A DNA stretch of 64,000 nt from Nitrospira sp. (GCA_024760545.1 CP060501.1:682001-746000); one strand, 5' to 3'; positions 1 through 9,357 are shown, counted from the first letter of the stretch. Translations and numbers: made by a program. Notes: generated by a model from the sequence alone, not told the origin.

Positions 1-2019
1 CCGGTCGAAATTAATGGGCGGCAGATCCTCATCAAGCTCGATCTTCAACTCGATATCTTTCTGTGCCTCGCGATACAACGTGACCACTTCACGCAGTACG
101 TCGTGCAGAGATTGCCGTGTCATCTGCGGAACAGGCAGACGGGCGAATTTCGAGAATTCGTCCAGCATCTCTTTCAGGCTTCCCACTTCATTGATGATGA
201 CGTTCGTCGCATCGTCGAACACCCGGTCAAGATCCGGTGACTTTTCGAAGAACTTCTTCCGCAATCGCTGGGCCGACAGTTGAATGGGCGTCAGTGGATT
301 CTTGATTTCATGGGCGACGCGCTTCGCGACTTCCTGCCAGGCGGCGACTTTCTGTGCCTTGATCAACTCCGTCAGATCTTCAAAGACCAACACAAATCCC
401 AGGTCTTTATTCCCCTCATCCCGCATACGGGAACCTTTCAGGCCGATCGTGATCAGCTTCCCCTGAATGTCCAATTGTCCTTCCAAATCCAAGTTGTCGC
501 GCTCATCGGCCAACATACGATCATAGGCAGTCTGGAACAAGTCAAGCCCGAACTCTTTGAATACATCATTGGCCGGGCGCTCTCTGAACCGATCGGCGGC
601 CAACCCAAGAATACGCTCGGCCGATGGATTGAATGTGGTAATCATTCCGCTCCTATCGATTGACAGGAGACCGGCGGCGATCGTATCCACGACCGTTTCA
701 ATATAGGCACGGCGGCGATCCAGCTCGACGTTGGTGTTCCGGAGCGTCAGGTTGGCCTCCTCAAGCTTGGATTTACTCCCCTGCAGATCCTGCGTCATCC
801 GGTTAAACGACGCGATGAGCGTCCCGATTTCATCGGTCGCCTTGGCATCGATCTGCACAGTAAGGTCGCCTTGGGCGACAGCTTCCGTTGCTTCCGCCAA
901 CCGCTGAATCGGCACGGTAATACCGCGTGCCACATAGAACCCGAACCATGTCGCGCTGAAGAGGATCAAGACCGTCACGACAGCCACGAAAAGATAGGCC
1001 CCGGCTTTGATCGGGTTTTTCATCGCCTTGAGCTGCTTATACTCCGCATATTGCCGGCCGATTCCCTCCATCTTGGTCAGCAGCGATTCAGGGACATAGG
1101 TCTCAACGACGACGACCCCCTCCAACTCGCCCTGTCGGATTCCGGAGGCCACAGGGATCGCCGCACGCACTAACCTCCCTGTTTGGGCCTCCTGAACTGA
1201 GGTAAATTCATGCTTGCCGTTGATCACTTGTAAGACCAGCTGACTGATCGGCAGATCCAGCACCCCGGCCGGAACCTCACTATCGAGCGCCTTTGTGAGT
1301 GTCTCCATCTTGCTCGAAAAGACCTCGATCCCTGCGACACCGTATTCCATACGTTTTCGAGCCATCGCGGCAATCAGAAGATCGCGCTGCACCGGGGTCA
1401 GCATGTCCTCGCGGAACAATTCCTGCGCAATCGCCCGTGCGCTGTTGACCGCGAGCGCGACATGCCCCGCATGCTGAAGGCGAGCCACCTCATAGGAGTC
1501 TTTCATGACCCTCTCGATGTGCTCGCTGAACCACACATCGACCGCTTTGTTCACAAGGCCGCTCGCCACGAATGCCAGTAGTACGGTGGGAATCAATGAG
1601 AACCCGATAAATGCCGCGATGAGCTTTGTCCGAAACCCCGACCCGACGAGCTTGTGGCGGCGTTCGAAATAGGCCTTGATGAGGTTCCTCGACAGCAAGA
1701 GCGTCAAAACGACGAATCCGATCAGATCCAAATTGAGCAGGAGAAGGACGAAGGCATAACTGGTCGTCGGCAAGAATGAGCCGGTCTCGTCGACACCCGG
1801 AACGACAATCCGCCAGTAATACAGCGTGAGCGCCAAGCAGGGGATCAGAAGGATCAGGACGATCCAGACCGGGCGAAGGTGGAGTTTTTTGCGGTCAGGT
1901 TGCTTGGGGATGTCAGCCGAAGAATTGCGCGATTTACTGCCGAGAGCCACAGGTTGGACATCACCAGCCGCGTCGGAGACGGGCTCTAACACACGTATGG
2001 GACGGTTTGGCTCAGGCAT
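1..2019 (-). CDS. NtrY-like membrane sensor histidine kinase (3' part beyond window)
   Basis: Phosphodonor of a two-component system; 673 residues are visible and the protein runs off the left edge. The ATG at 2019 is in frame, whereas an ATG at 2038 meets a stop after eight codons. Hydrophobic segments lie near residues 50-69, 88-110 and 132-154, then a long sensor region, a fourth segment near 356, a HAMP linker (about 380-435), a PAS domain (about 445-550) and a HisKA box with HEIKNPLTP, putting the phosphoacceptor His at about residue 570. This order is that of NtrY-type nitrogen/redox kinases. The HATPase domain and any partner regulator lie outside the window. It follows the DUF1844 gene on the same strand after 134 bp. 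Confidence 0.88.
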   Translation of the reverse strand, partial: MPEPNRPIRVLEPVSDAAGDVQPVALGSKSRNSSADIPKQPDRKKLHLRPVWIVLILLIPCLALTLYYWRIVVPGVDETGSFLPTTSYAFVLLLLNLDLIGFVVLTLLLSRNLIKAYFERRHKLVGSGFRTKLIAAFIGFSLIPTVLLAFVASGLVNKAVDVWFSEHIERVMKDSYEVARLQHAGHVALAVNSARAIAQELFREDMLTPVQRDLLIAAMARKRMEYGVAGIEVFSSKMETLTKALDSEVPAGVLDLPISQLVLQVINGKHEFTSVQEAQTGRLVRAAIPVASGIRQGELEGVVVVETYVPESLLTKMEGIGRQYAEYKQLKAMKNPIKAGAYLFVAVVTVLILFSATWFGFYVARGITVPIQRLAEATEAVAQGDLTVQIDAKATDEIGTLIASFNRMTQDLQGSKSKLEEANLTLRNTNVELDRRRAYIETVVDTIAAGLLSIDRSGMITTFNPSAERILGLAADRFRERPANDVFKEFGLDLFQTAYDRMLADERDNLDLEGQLDIQGKLITIGLKGSRMRDEGNKDLGFVLVFEDLTELIKAQKVAAWQEVAKRVAHEIKNPLTPIQLSAQRLRKKFFEKSPDLDRVFDDATNVIINEVGSLKEMLDEFSKFARLPVPQMTRQSLHDVLREVVTLYREAQKDIELKIELDEDLPPINFDR

Positions 2020-2153
2020 TCGCTCGCCTTCCGCGCATGGTCAACCCGAACAACGGCAGCCCTTACCACTATAGCCGACTCACAGAGCAGTCTCAAAGTC
2101 CGCGCAGAGATCGCGGAATTTCGGCGAGTGGGGGAAAGCCCAACAACGGGATG

Positions 2154-2534
2154 TTACTTCGGCGAGGCCAGCGTCACATACTTCATGCGAAGGGCATAGA
2201 GCATATCGCGCAGGACCGCCTGCTCTTCAGGGGTCAGATTGCCCTTGGTCTTGTCTTCCAAGACGGACAACAGATCGATGATTTCTTTGGCTTGGGGGAG
2301 GTTGACGGGAATCGGCGCTTGCTGAGGATCCAGTTGCTCGCCCATGAGCATGAGCGACGACGAGCCCAATGAGATCACAAAGGACGAAAACGTGACGGGA
2401 AGTGCCGGAGCCGTCTGGGATGGTTCGGTCTGTGCTACAGCGGCAGGTTTCGATTCTTGTGGAGTCGGCGAAGCCTCGGTCCCTCCACTCGCCCGCCGAT
2501 CCCGAATGATGAACCCCTGCTCCTCCTCAACCAT
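2154..2534 (-). CDS. DUF1844 family protein
   Basis: A 126-residue protein of unknown function. The start at 2534 is preferred to a far upstream ATG at 2714: the extra 60 residues would overlap the divergent mazG start region and look unlike the family, and a GAGAGGG ribosome site lies just before 2534. The N-terminus is polar (VEEEQGFIIRDRR), the middle is Pro/Ala/Thr/Gln-rich, and the C-terminal half carries the DUF1844 pattern: FSSFVISLGSSSLMLMG, then an LPQAKEIIDLLSVLEDKT helix and a closing TPEEQ helix. The family is widespread in Deltaproteobacteria and Nitrospirota and has no assigned role. It probably shares a transcript with the downstream sensor kinase. Confidence 0.8.
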   Translation of the reverse strand: MVEEEQGFIIRDRRASGGTEASPTPQESKPAAVAQTEPSQTAPALPVTFSSFVISLGSSSLMLMGEQLDPQQAPIPVNLPQAKEIIDLLSVLEDKTKGNLTPEEQAVLRDMLYALRMKYVTLASPK

Positions 2535-2704
2535 TATGTCCCTCTCGTTGAGCTGCTTCCACACATGTCTGGATGCTGGCGGTACCCTACCATAGGGTCT
2601 ATTTGGTCGCAAGCCGTCACCGAGATTGAAGAAGCCGCCAGACTCGGTATAGAGTGACAAATCCTCAGCCCGGCGGTAGACGACCGAAAGGGGTGGCTCA
2701 CTCA

Positions 2705-3592
2705 ATGTCGACACAATTTACCAAAGTGGTTGAGCTCATGGCTGCGTTGCGCGCGCAAGACGGATGCCCCTGGGATCGGAAGCAAACCCATGAGTCACTG
2801 AAACCATACCTGCTTGAGGAAACGTACGAAGTCCTGGAGACGATCGATCAACGTGACAAGCAGAAGCTTCGAGAAGAACTTGGGGATGTTCTCTTGCAAG
2901 TCATCTTCCACAGCCAGATTGCCGCTGAGGCCGGGACGTTTACCGTTGACGATGTGCTCGACACGCTCGCCACAAAGTTGATCCGCAGACATCCCCATGT
3001 CTTCGGTACCAGCGACCAGGGAGGACGCGCGACGAATAGCGAGCAAGTCCTTGCCCAATGGGAGGAAATCAAGCGCGCTGAACGCGAAGCCGCCGGCCAT
3101 ACGACCTCAGCCTTAGCAGGAGTGCCGAAAACCTTGCCGGCATTGTTGCGGGCTTATCAGATTCAGGCCCGAGCGGCCCGAGTCGGCTTCGATTGGCCGC
3201 ACAGCGATGCGGGTCTGGAACAGATCATTGGAAAAGTTCTCGAGGAAATTGGTGAAGTGCGTGAGGCGCTTGCGTTGAATCGAGCGAGCGTGAACGCGGG
3301 TTCCGATCGACAGGACTCCCGTGAGGAGGTTGAGGCTGAGCTGGGGGATCTGCTGTTCTCCCTGGTCAATCTCGCCCGCTTTCTCAAGACGAATCCTGAA
3401 GACGCGCTGCGCCGAGCAACGAATCGCTTCATCGATCGCTTCCATCTCGTGGAAGCACAAGCTGAAGCGAAAGGCCGGTTGTTGACGGACATGACATTAG
3501 CCGAGATGGATGAGCTCTGGGAGGAAGCCAAGCGCCGGTTGCAGAGCCCACAGCCAGATACCACACCGCAGATCGGCGATCGCACACTATGA
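2705..3592 (+). CDS. mazG: Nucleoside triphosphate pyrophosphohydrolase MazG
   Basis: House-cleaning enzyme that hydrolyses (d)NTPs to NMP and pyrophosphate. 295 residues from the ATG at 2705, preceded by an AAAGGGG site; an in-frame ATG at 2654 would add 17 residues without family resemblance. Two MazG domains are visible. The first has the GCPWDRKQTHESLKPYLLEE signature and the metal-binding EExxE / ExxD pattern (LLEETYEVLE, REELGDVLLQ). The second has VLEEIGEVREAL and EAELGDLLFSLVNL. The tandem layout matches the E. coli-type enzyme. The stop overlaps the next gene by 4 bp (ATGA), which suggests translational coupling. Confidence 0.93.
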   Translation: MSTQFTKVVELMAALRAQDGCPWDRKQTHESLKPYLLEETYEVLETIDQRDKQKLREELGDVLLQVIFHSQIAAEAGTFTVDDVLDTLATKLIRRHPHVFGTSDQGGRATNSEQVLAQWEEIKRAEREAAGHTTSALAGVPKTLPALLRAYQIQARAARVGFDWPHSDAGLEQIIGKVLEEIGEVREALALNRASVNAGSDRQDSREEVEAELGDLLFSLVNLARFLKTNPEDALRRATNRFIDRFHLVEAQAEAKGRLLTDMTLAEMDELWEEAKRRLQSPQPDTTPQIGDRTL

Positions 3593-4206
3593 GCAAGAAC
3601 CAAGAACCGTACGAAGAAGGGAAGCGTGCCGGAGCCCATCCGCTGCTGGTGGTATTTGGCATCCTCATCGGATTGTGGTTGTTTGTCGCGCTGATCGTCC
3701 CCAGTTCGAGAAACAAACAGGCAACCGGCACCGAAGGTCCCAATGTGTCGGCCATCGAAGACCCCGAAGCCGCTCCCGTCATGTTCAAAGTCCAAACGAC
3801 CATCCTGGAGATGAACACCGTGGGTCTGGTGGTTCCTGCTCAGGCAACGGATAGTCAAATTGTCGCCCTACTGAAACGCCTCAAGGAAGCGCGACTGAAA
3901 GGGACGCTTGGCGAACAGCTCCCCGCCACGACACCCGGTCACAAACTGGGGGACCATGCCATTGCAGACATCTATATCTTTGGGGACAAACAGTTCGCGG
4001 AAGCAGAAACGATCCGCACACTGGCACGAGGGGCTCATGCTCCCGGTACATTGTACCCGAATGCTATTCCGTTCGAGGTGGCAATGGAACAAGTCCGTGG
4101 CTATTACCGCATCGACCTGAATGATACCGGCAGTCCGGACAAGGGATCGCTTGGGTTTGCGGACGAATCAGGCGTGCACTCAAAACAGTATAGAAGAATC
4201 TTTTAA
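3589..4206 (+). CDS. Membrane-anchored hypothetical protein, coupled to mazG
   Basis: I do not recognise a named family. The 205-residue protein has a short cytoplasmic N-terminus, one transmembrane helix (about residues 18-40, LLVVFGILIGLWLFVALIV) and a soluble remainder that probably faces the periplasm. The soluble part alternates helical and mixed segments and has no cysteine pair or obvious catalytic motif. Its start overlaps the mazG stop by 4 bp, so the two are almost certainly co-translated. That says little about function, because MazG is cytoplasmic. It converges with the minus-strand gene ending at 4243. Confidence 0.75.
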   Translation: MSKNQEPYEEGKRAGAHPLLVVFGILIGLWLFVALIVPSSRNKQATGTEGPNVSAIEDPEAAPVMFKVQTTILEMNTVGLVVPAQATDSQIVALLKRLKEARLKGTLGEQLPATTPGHKLGDHAIADIYIFGDKQFAEAETIRTLARGAHAPGTLYPNAIPFEVAMEQVRGYYRIDLNDTGSPDKGSLGFADESGVHSKQYRRIF

Positions 4207-4242
4207 CGGATTCGGAGGCGAGGATATTGCGCGTAGGGATCG

Positions 4243-4689
4243 CTAGATCCCCACACGCCTTTTGACATCCTGCCGAACAGCTGCTTGATCCGATTCAAAT
4301 AACGTCTCCAGTTTTGGGAACAAATGGGTGAGCGACCCGACAAACGGGGCCAGCAACACATCACGTCGTTCCGCCAACAGTCCCTCCTCCTCAGCGACCC
4401 GTATCTTCCAGTCGGCAATCTTCTTGGAAAGAATGTTACTCACCAGCAGCTGCTGACCGGGTGAACCGGTCACCACTCCGAGGAGCCGCTTCTTCACCAC
4501 CTCCAGCTCATCCGGTATGGAAATCTTCACGCGCACACCATGCGGCGTCGCCCAGGTCGACCGTTGAATCGAGTAGTCGTACGAAAAGACCTGCTCCCTT
4601 GGCTCACGAAACGGGCCGCTGACGTCTAAGATGGTAAGGGTGCTCTCGGGTGATCGCATAATTTCGGCGCTTTCCAAAGGGTGAAACAC
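4243..4689 (-). CDS. Hypothetical protein
   Basis: 148 residues of no family I can name. It is soluble-looking, with no signal peptide or membrane helix. The N-terminal third looks beta-rich (LTILDVSGPF, YDYSIQRSTWATPHGVRVKI) and the C-terminal two thirds helical and charged (DELEVVKKRLLG, KKIADWKIRVAEEEG). A start ten residues in (4659), preceded by GGAAAG, is also possible and would leave a more normal leader after the promoter proposed at 4706-4735. It converges with the membrane protein gene ending at 4206, and a short GATC-containing hairpin spans the gap. Confidence 0.65.
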   Translation of the reverse strand: MFHPLESAEIMRSPESTLTILDVSGPFREPREQVFSYDYSIQRSTWATPHGVRVKISIPDELEVVKKRLLGVVTGSPGQQLLVSNILSKKIADWKIRVAEEEGLLAERRDVLLAPFVGSLTHLFPKLETLFESDQAAVRQDVKRRVGI

Positions 4690-4705
4690 GCACGTTTCAA
4701 ACCGT

Positions 4706-4735
4706 ACTATAAAAGCTTGCAGTTGGGTAGAACAA
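4706..4735 (-). promoter_or_regulatory. Possible sigma70 promoter for the 4243-4689 gene
   Basis: On the minus strand a TTGTTC -35 (4730-4735) and a TATAGT -10 (4706-4711) are separated by 18 nt. It lies only 17 nt before the 4689 start, so the start may be the internal ATG at 4659. Confidence 0.35.
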
Positions 4736-4873
4736 GGGGCTATCTATAGAGACGCTGAGACGGCCAACATTATCAGCTTCAATACCGGCCGGGCCTTAAC
4801 GGAAACCAGAGAGCCTGAGACAGCTTTCTGACACCTTGATATACTTCGATTAAGCGATGTTCTGAGAGGAGGC

Positions 4874-5686
4874 ATGGCCAAGAAAGGCTATCCTGGACTT
4901 GTAGTCGTACCTCCCAGCGATCGGTCGATCTTACGACGTCGATTGGTTCGTTGGGGGCTCCTCGTTATCGCTGTGATCTGGATCATCTCGACCGTCACGG
5001 TATGGCCACCCACGTACAATAATACGGACTGTGAAAGCGGTCCCGACGGGGAACATTTGGGCAATCTCTCCGAGAAATGTAGCTCTCCGAACCAATCAGC
5101 CACAGAAGCAGCGTCTCATCAAGAAGAGTTTAGTCTGACGCAACTATCACAGGCCGAAAGTCTGGCTGGGACACCAAGCTCCACTCCTACGCCAGCTCCA
5201 AATTTCGAGAGGTCCACGACGCGGCCCGCTCCCACTCAAGACTCCAAAACCCACTCTTCCGTTCCATCAAGTGCCTCCCCGGATCGGACCATAGCGACTT
5301 CAGGCAATCAGAGATCAACGGCAAATCTATCGACCGGAAAATCGGCGCCGAATCCGGATGTTGATGCTCAACTCGCCGAACAGGGCGATGCATTTGCCCA
5401 ATATCGTCTTGGACGTTTTTACGCGCAACGGCATGGACCGCAAGCACCCGAGTCCGTAACCTGGTACAAGAAAGCTTCTAACGGTCTCCAGCGCTTGGCC
5501 GAAACCGGCAACGGACAAGCGATGTACGTTCTTGGCGTCATGTATGCCTACGGACGCGGGGTGGCAAGAAATACGGAACAAGCGCGGCACTGGCTGACCC
5601 AGGCTGTTGAACGGAAGATTACCGCGGCTCAGCCGGTCCTCGCGAGTTTAGACGAGGATCAGACTTCTGATCCAAGCCGCAGATGA
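4874..5686 (+). CDS. Sel1-repeat (SLR/TPR-like) protein with N-terminal membrane anchor
   Basis: 270 residues, starting after a GAGAGGAGG ribosome site. One transmembrane helix (about residues 27-47) is followed by a long Ser/Thr/Pro-rich low-complexity linker (about 60-165). The C-terminal domain has Sel1-like repeats: EQGDAFAQYRLGRFYAQR, then a degenerate repeat, then NGQAMYVLGVMYAYGRGVAR with the AxYxLGxMYxxGxG signature and a WLTQAVE helix. Sel1 proteins act as protein-protein scaffolds; with a single anchor and a long linker this one probably presents its repeats in the periplasm. Partners are unknown and it stands alone. Confidence 0.82.
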   Translation: MAKKGYPGLVVVPPSDRSILRRRLVRWGLLVIAVIWIISTVTVWPPTYNNTDCESGPDGEHLGNLSEKCSSPNQSATEAASHQEEFSLTQLSQAESLAGTPSSTPTPAPNFERSTTRPAPTQDSKTHSSVPSSASPDRTIATSGNQRSTANLSTGKSAPNPDVDAQLAEQGDAFAQYRLGRFYAQRHGPQAPESVTWYKKASNGLQRLAETGNGQAMYVLGVMYAYGRGVARNTEQARHWLTQAVERKITAAQPVLASLDEDQTSDPSRR

Positions 5687-6042
5687 GCGAAGAAATCCAA
5701 CCGGTGATAGCGAAATAATCGGTCCGGATGGTGCGCTCCACCACCCAGACCCTTACCGTTAAATCCGGGAAGGTTGTTTTACTCATTGTTGCCTGTGACA
5801 CACATACCCTCCCCGTTTGATGTTTGACGATTGAAATATTGCCGAAGCATAAACGGCTGCATTCCGGCAGATGAATTCCCAATTCATCGTGCTGTCAGCT
5901 CAAGCGCCCTCCGACAAAATACGTCGCCGCCACCATCGTTTGCTTCTTTCCACTTTCCTGTGTTTCGAACCGATGCAGACTCGTACAGCAGCATTGATAC
6001 CAAACCGACCGCGGCTTGTTGCGTCTATCGATGTGACCCCGT
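5687..6042 (+). other. 356-bp intergenic region, no gene recognised
   Basis: Short open frames exist on both strands but none has a convincing ribosome site or a family-like sequence. The region is AT-richer than its neighbours and must carry the promoter of the oxidoreductase gene at 6043. I see no clear -35/-10 pair and no strong hairpin. Confidence 0.5.
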
Positions 6043-6786
6043 ATGATGCGTTCCATCATGGAATCTGTCACCCGGATCAAGACGAAAACGCCGAGTCCGT
6101 ACAAGCTGACGGCCGTCGAGACCGACACCCATGACACAAAGACCTTCCGATTCGAACTCCCCACCGATGCGACGCTGGATATGCTGCCCGGCGACTTTCT
6201 CTACGTCCATGCGACGATCAACGGAAAAGCCGTTAAGCGGCCGTATACGCCGTCCTCGCTGCCCGGTACGACCGGCTTCTTCGAGCTGACCGTCAAGCGT
6301 TACGAAACCGGCCTCGTCTCCAAGTTTCTCCATGATCAGGGAATCGGAGACAGCATCCTCATAAGCGGACCGAACCCGGGCGGCCATTGGGTGGACGGCA
6401 TGGCAAAACGGGTGGGATTCGTGGCCGGAGGCACCGGCATCACGCCGATGATTTCCATCATTCGCTGGATTCTTACCAAGAAGATCGATGCAGAGTTATT
6501 CCTACTCTTCGCCAATAAAACAGAATCGGACATTATCTTTCGACGGGAGTGGGAGCGAGCTCTCCGGGACTATCCGAACTTTCATTGCCACCACGTGTTG
6601 GAACAGCCCCCGCTCGGATGGTCGGGTAGCACGGGCCGAATTACCCCTGACATCCTGCGCCGACACCTTCCCGCTCCCGATGCCGACACCCGCATTTTCC
6701 TCTGCGGTCCCCCTCCGATGGTCGACTCTCTGGAAGCGACACTGAAAGAACTCGGTTATCCCGAGCAGTCCGTGATCCTTCCGTGA
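6043..6786 (+). CDS. FAD/NAD(P)-binding oxidoreductase of the ferredoxin-NADP reductase family
   Basis: Flavoprotein electron-transfer module that passes electrons between NAD(P)H and a protein or small acceptor. In 247 residues the FNR fold is complete: FAD-binding RPYTPSS (about residue 66), a glycine-rich phosphate loop NPGGHW, the pyridine-nucleotide motif GGTGITPMIS (about 130) and the C-terminal CGPPPMVDSLE (about 225). No 2Fe-2S cysteine cluster follows, so it resembles cytochrome-b5-reductase-like or stand-alone FNR proteins. A start at 6058 is possible, since neither ATG has a strong ribosome site. A possible remnant small gene follows at once (6783-6901). Confidence 0.88.
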   Translation: MMRSIMESVTRIKTKTPSPYKLTAVETDTHDTKTFRFELPTDATLDMLPGDFLYVHATINGKAVKRPYTPSSLPGTTGFFELTVKRYETGLVSKFLHDQGIGDSILISGPNPGGHWVDGMAKRVGFVAGGTGITPMISIIRWILTKKIDAELFLLFANKTESDIIFRREWERALRDYPNFHCHHVLEQPPLGWSGSTGRITPDILRRHLPAPDADTRIFLCGPPPMVDSLEATLKELGYPEQSVILP

Positions 6787-6901
6787 ATGAGGATGCCATC
6801 GGCCAACTGGCTGGCTGAACGTGTATCAGATGCTTGCCAGCCGCCAGGAAGCCGGCGGCCCGACCGAATTCCCGTTGACCAAAACCTGGATCTATCAGTG
6901 A
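6783..6901 (+). pseudogene. Possible small gene (about 40 aa) broken at a CTGG repeat
   Basis: A GTG at 6783 overlaps the reductase stop (GTGA). It opens a frame reading NEDAIGQLAG that stops at a CTGGCTGGCTG tandem repeat near 6810. One extra CTGG unit would carry it into the frame WLNVYQMLASRQEAGG.. ending KTWIYQ and TGA at 6899-6901. That second stretch has strongly GC-biased third positions and a protein-like composition, unlike random intergenic DNA. It could be a slipped small gene, a remnant of a longer one, a sequencing error or chance. The product is not recognised. Confidence 0.3.
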
Positions 6902-6925
6902 TGAGGGTGAGGGAGATTGAGAGAG

Positions 6926-8410
6926 TTAGGCTGAGTCCAGATCCACGGTACGTCGACCATCGCTGCCGATTCCACCGAGTAAATCCCGCATGACCCGCCC
7001 GGCTGCGGCCGTCCCGTCGGAGATGCAATCGGGAATGCCGACTCCACGATAACCGGCTCCTGTGAGGACGAGTCCAGGATAGCGGCCCACTGCCGCATCG
7101 AGTTGCGCCAATCGGTCGAGGTGGCCAAGCGTGTACTGCGGCATCCCCTTCCACCACCGATTGACTTCTGTGTAACTCGGCTCCGCTCTGATACCGCATA
7201 TGTCACTGAGTTCGGTACGTACTTTCGCCGTCAAGGCGTTGTCGTCCAGTTGCAGAATATCTTCACGCCCTACCCCGCCGACATAGCAGCGCACCAATAG
7301 TTGGTCGGCCGGTGCACGATGGGGCCACTTGCGTGAAGTCCAGGTTGCTGCGATCAAATCCCGCCTTTCGATCCGCGGCACGATAAACCCGAATCCGTCA
7401 ATCGCTTCAGGCACGGCCTGGGCAGGAAACGCCATGGCAATCGTGGCAGTGGACGCATAGGGAATCATATCGAGCAATCCGCCGGCGATCGGCGTCAACG
7501 GACGCAACAGGTCCGCTGACACATACGCCGGTGTCGCGAGAACCACACTTTCCGCGGAAAGTGCTGAGCCATCGTGAAGAATAAGGTCGTACATCCAACG
7601 GCCCAATTCATGAGATCTCACCCTGAGGGCCTCGACTCGGCAACCCAAACGAAGCTCCACACCCTGCTGCGCCAACCGTTGCATCAGAGCGTTCACGAGA
7701 TCTCCCAGTCCATTTTTCAGACTGATGAACATCGTTCGCCGTGGATGGCCTGACGAAGGCAATGAAGAAGTTTTCTTGGTCTCCATCATGCCGCGAACGA
7801 CACTTCCATGTTGCTGCTCCAGCTCAAAGAACCGAGGGAACGTGGCTCGCAGGCTCATTTGCTCGGCATCTCCGGCATAGATCCCGGACATGAGCGGCTC
7901 CAATACTCGCTCAAACGCTTGCGGGCCGAACCGCCGGCGAAGGAAATCCGCCAACGACTCATCGCCTGTGCGCAAACCAGGCGGAACGGCGATCTCAAGG
8001 CCCATGCGAATCAACCCCGCCCAAGTGAGCAGTCCACTTTGCAGAAAGACTCCCAATTGTTTTGGAACAAATGAGAGCAGACCCTCCGGTAAATCGTGCA
8101 ACTGTCCACCCCTCAACACACAAGCCTTCTTGGCCGTCTCATTGGTATTGATGAGCTGATCGGCGAGTCCCAACTTCGTGCACAGTTCAAGACCGGCGTG
8201 CTTTTGAGAGAGGAAGGAGTCCGGTCCGGCTTCCGTCACAATCTCGCCGACCCGGTGAGTGACGATTTTTCCGCCCCAGGATGATTCAGATTCGAGGATT
8301 GTGCAGCGGATGGGAAGGCCGGCCTTCATCGCCTGCTCTTGCAGTGAAAAAGCAGTGGCCAGGCCGGAAATGCCGCCGCCCACTATCACGACTGTGCGTG
8401 GTCGAGTCAC
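6926..8410 (-). CDS. hemG: Protoporphyrinogen/coproporphyrinogen oxidase (HemG/HemY type)
   Basis: FAD enzyme oxidising protoporphyrinogen IX or coproporphyrinogen III by six electrons near the end of heme synthesis. 494 residues: an N-terminal Rossmann motif VVIVGGGISGLATAFSLQ (residues 7-24), the GGKI and EAGPDSFL motifs typical of PPOX, and a C-terminal FAD-closing GYRGVGIPDCISDG. It is last in the minus-strand run hemE-hemH-hemG, and its start overlaps the hemH stop by 4 bp. This is the hemEHY order known from Bacillus. Whether the protoporphyrin or coproporphyrin route is used cannot be decided without hemN/hemF or hemQ. Confidence 0.93.
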   Translation of the reverse strand: MTRPRTVVIVGGGISGLATAFSLQEQAMKAGLPIRCTILESESSWGGKIVTHRVGEIVTEAGPDSFLSQKHAGLELCTKLGLADQLINTNETAKKACVLRGGQLHDLPEGLLSFVPKQLGVFLQSGLLTWAGLIRMGLEIAVPPGLRTGDESLADFLRRRFGPQAFERVLEPLMSGIYAGDAEQMSLRATFPRFFELEQQHGSVVRGMMETKKTSSLPSSGHPRRTMFISLKNGLGDLVNALMQRLAQQGVELRLGCRVEALRVRSHELGRWMYDLILHDGSALSAESVVLATPAYVSADLLRPLTPIAGGLLDMIPYASTATIAMAFPAQAVPEAIDGFGFIVPRIERRDLIAATWTSRKWPHRAPADQLLVRCYVGGVGREDILQLDDNALTAKVRTELSDICGIRAEPSYTEVNRWWKGMPQYTLGHLDRLAQLDAAVGRYPGLVLTGAGYRGVGIPDCISDGTAAAGRVMRDLLGGIGSDGRRTVDLDSA

Positions 8411-9357
8411 GACGGAATGCAGAGAGAAGATTCGTGGGCCGTCAAGATCTCGCGTAACGTCTCGATGAGTGCGGGCGAGTCGTTCAGCATGGCCATGCGC
8501 TCGAGATGCATGCCTTTGTTGGCCGCCAATTGCTTCAATTCAATGTCGATATCAAAAAGAGTTTCCACGTGGTCACAGATGAACCCGATGGGCGCAACCA
8601 ACACATGTCGGTGTCCTGACCGGCAGATCGTGTCGAGCATCTCCTCCACGGTGGGCCCTAGCCACGGTTCTGAAGACCGCCCCTGACTTTGATAGGCGAA
8701 GTAGGTCGATTGGCTCCCCAAGAGCCGGGTCACAGATTCGACCGTGCCCTTGACCTCCTCTGGATACGGATCCTTCATCGCCACAATCCGTTCGGGAAGA
8801 CTATGGGCCGTGAACAGCACCGGTACTGTAGCTCGCACATCCGAAGGAAATGCGAGAAGCCCTTGCCGGATATTGTCCACAATAGCCTCGATCAACCGAG
8901 GATGCCGGTGCCAGCTGCCGACATAGGTCACGCCGGTACGATCCTCCCATTCAGCACGAGCCTCTTCGACTTTCCTCCGATACGCTCCGGTGCTCAGGGA
9001 GGATTGTTGAGGAGCCATGCACACCCCAATGATCTGCTCCGGCGATGCTTTCAGCAACTCGGCATATGTCTCTCGGATAAAGGGATGCCAATGACGCAAA
9101 CCGACGTACACGCGGTATCGGCCATCACCCGATCTATTCAGTTGCTGTTCCAGTTTCTTTGCGACCTCTTGGGTGATGCCGACGGCCGGGGATTTTCCAC
9201 CGGTCACTCGGTACCGTTCACGAATTTCCTCCACCAACTCGGGAGGCGTCGGCCGTCCCCCTCGGACATCCCGCAGAAACGGCTCGACGTTCTCCAGACA
9301 ATCGGGCCCGCCCATGGCCATGAGCAAAATCGCGGTGTGATGTGTCGTACCTGGCAT
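8407..9357 (-). CDS. hemH: Ferrochelatase
   Basis: Inserts Fe2+ into the porphyrin ring. 316 residues, normal for bacterial ferrochelatases. The catalytic His is in LFTAHSLPERI (about residue 185) and the acidic metal-site residue in GFICDHVETLFD (Glu about 265). The N-terminal LLMAMGGPDCLENVEPFLRD matches the family's LxxxGGPxxxxxVxxFL pattern. It lies between hemE (76-bp gap upstream) and hemG (4-bp overlap downstream), which makes a heme operon very likely. I see no C-terminal extension that would suggest a 2Fe-2S cluster. Confidence 0.95.
   Translation of the reverse strand: MPGTTHHTAILLMAMGGPDCLENVEPFLRDVRGGRPTPPELVEEIRERYRVTGGKSPAVGITQEVAKKLEQQLNRSGDGRYRVYVGLRHWHPFIRETYAELLKASPEQIIGVCMAPQQSSLSTGAYRRKVEEARAEWEDRTGVTYVGSWHRHPRLIEAIVDNIRQGLLAFPSDVRATVPVLFTAHSLPERIVAMKDPYPEEVKGTVESVTRLLGSQSTYFAYQSQGRSSEPWLGPTVEEMLDTICRSGHRHVLVAPIGFICDHVETLFDIDIELKQLAANKGMHLERMAMLNDSPALIETLREILTAHESSLCIPS

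Noticed and set aside
5619-5882. Minus-strand frame over the end of the Sel1 gene
   Set aside because: It runs antisense to a clear gene and its sequence has no family-like features.
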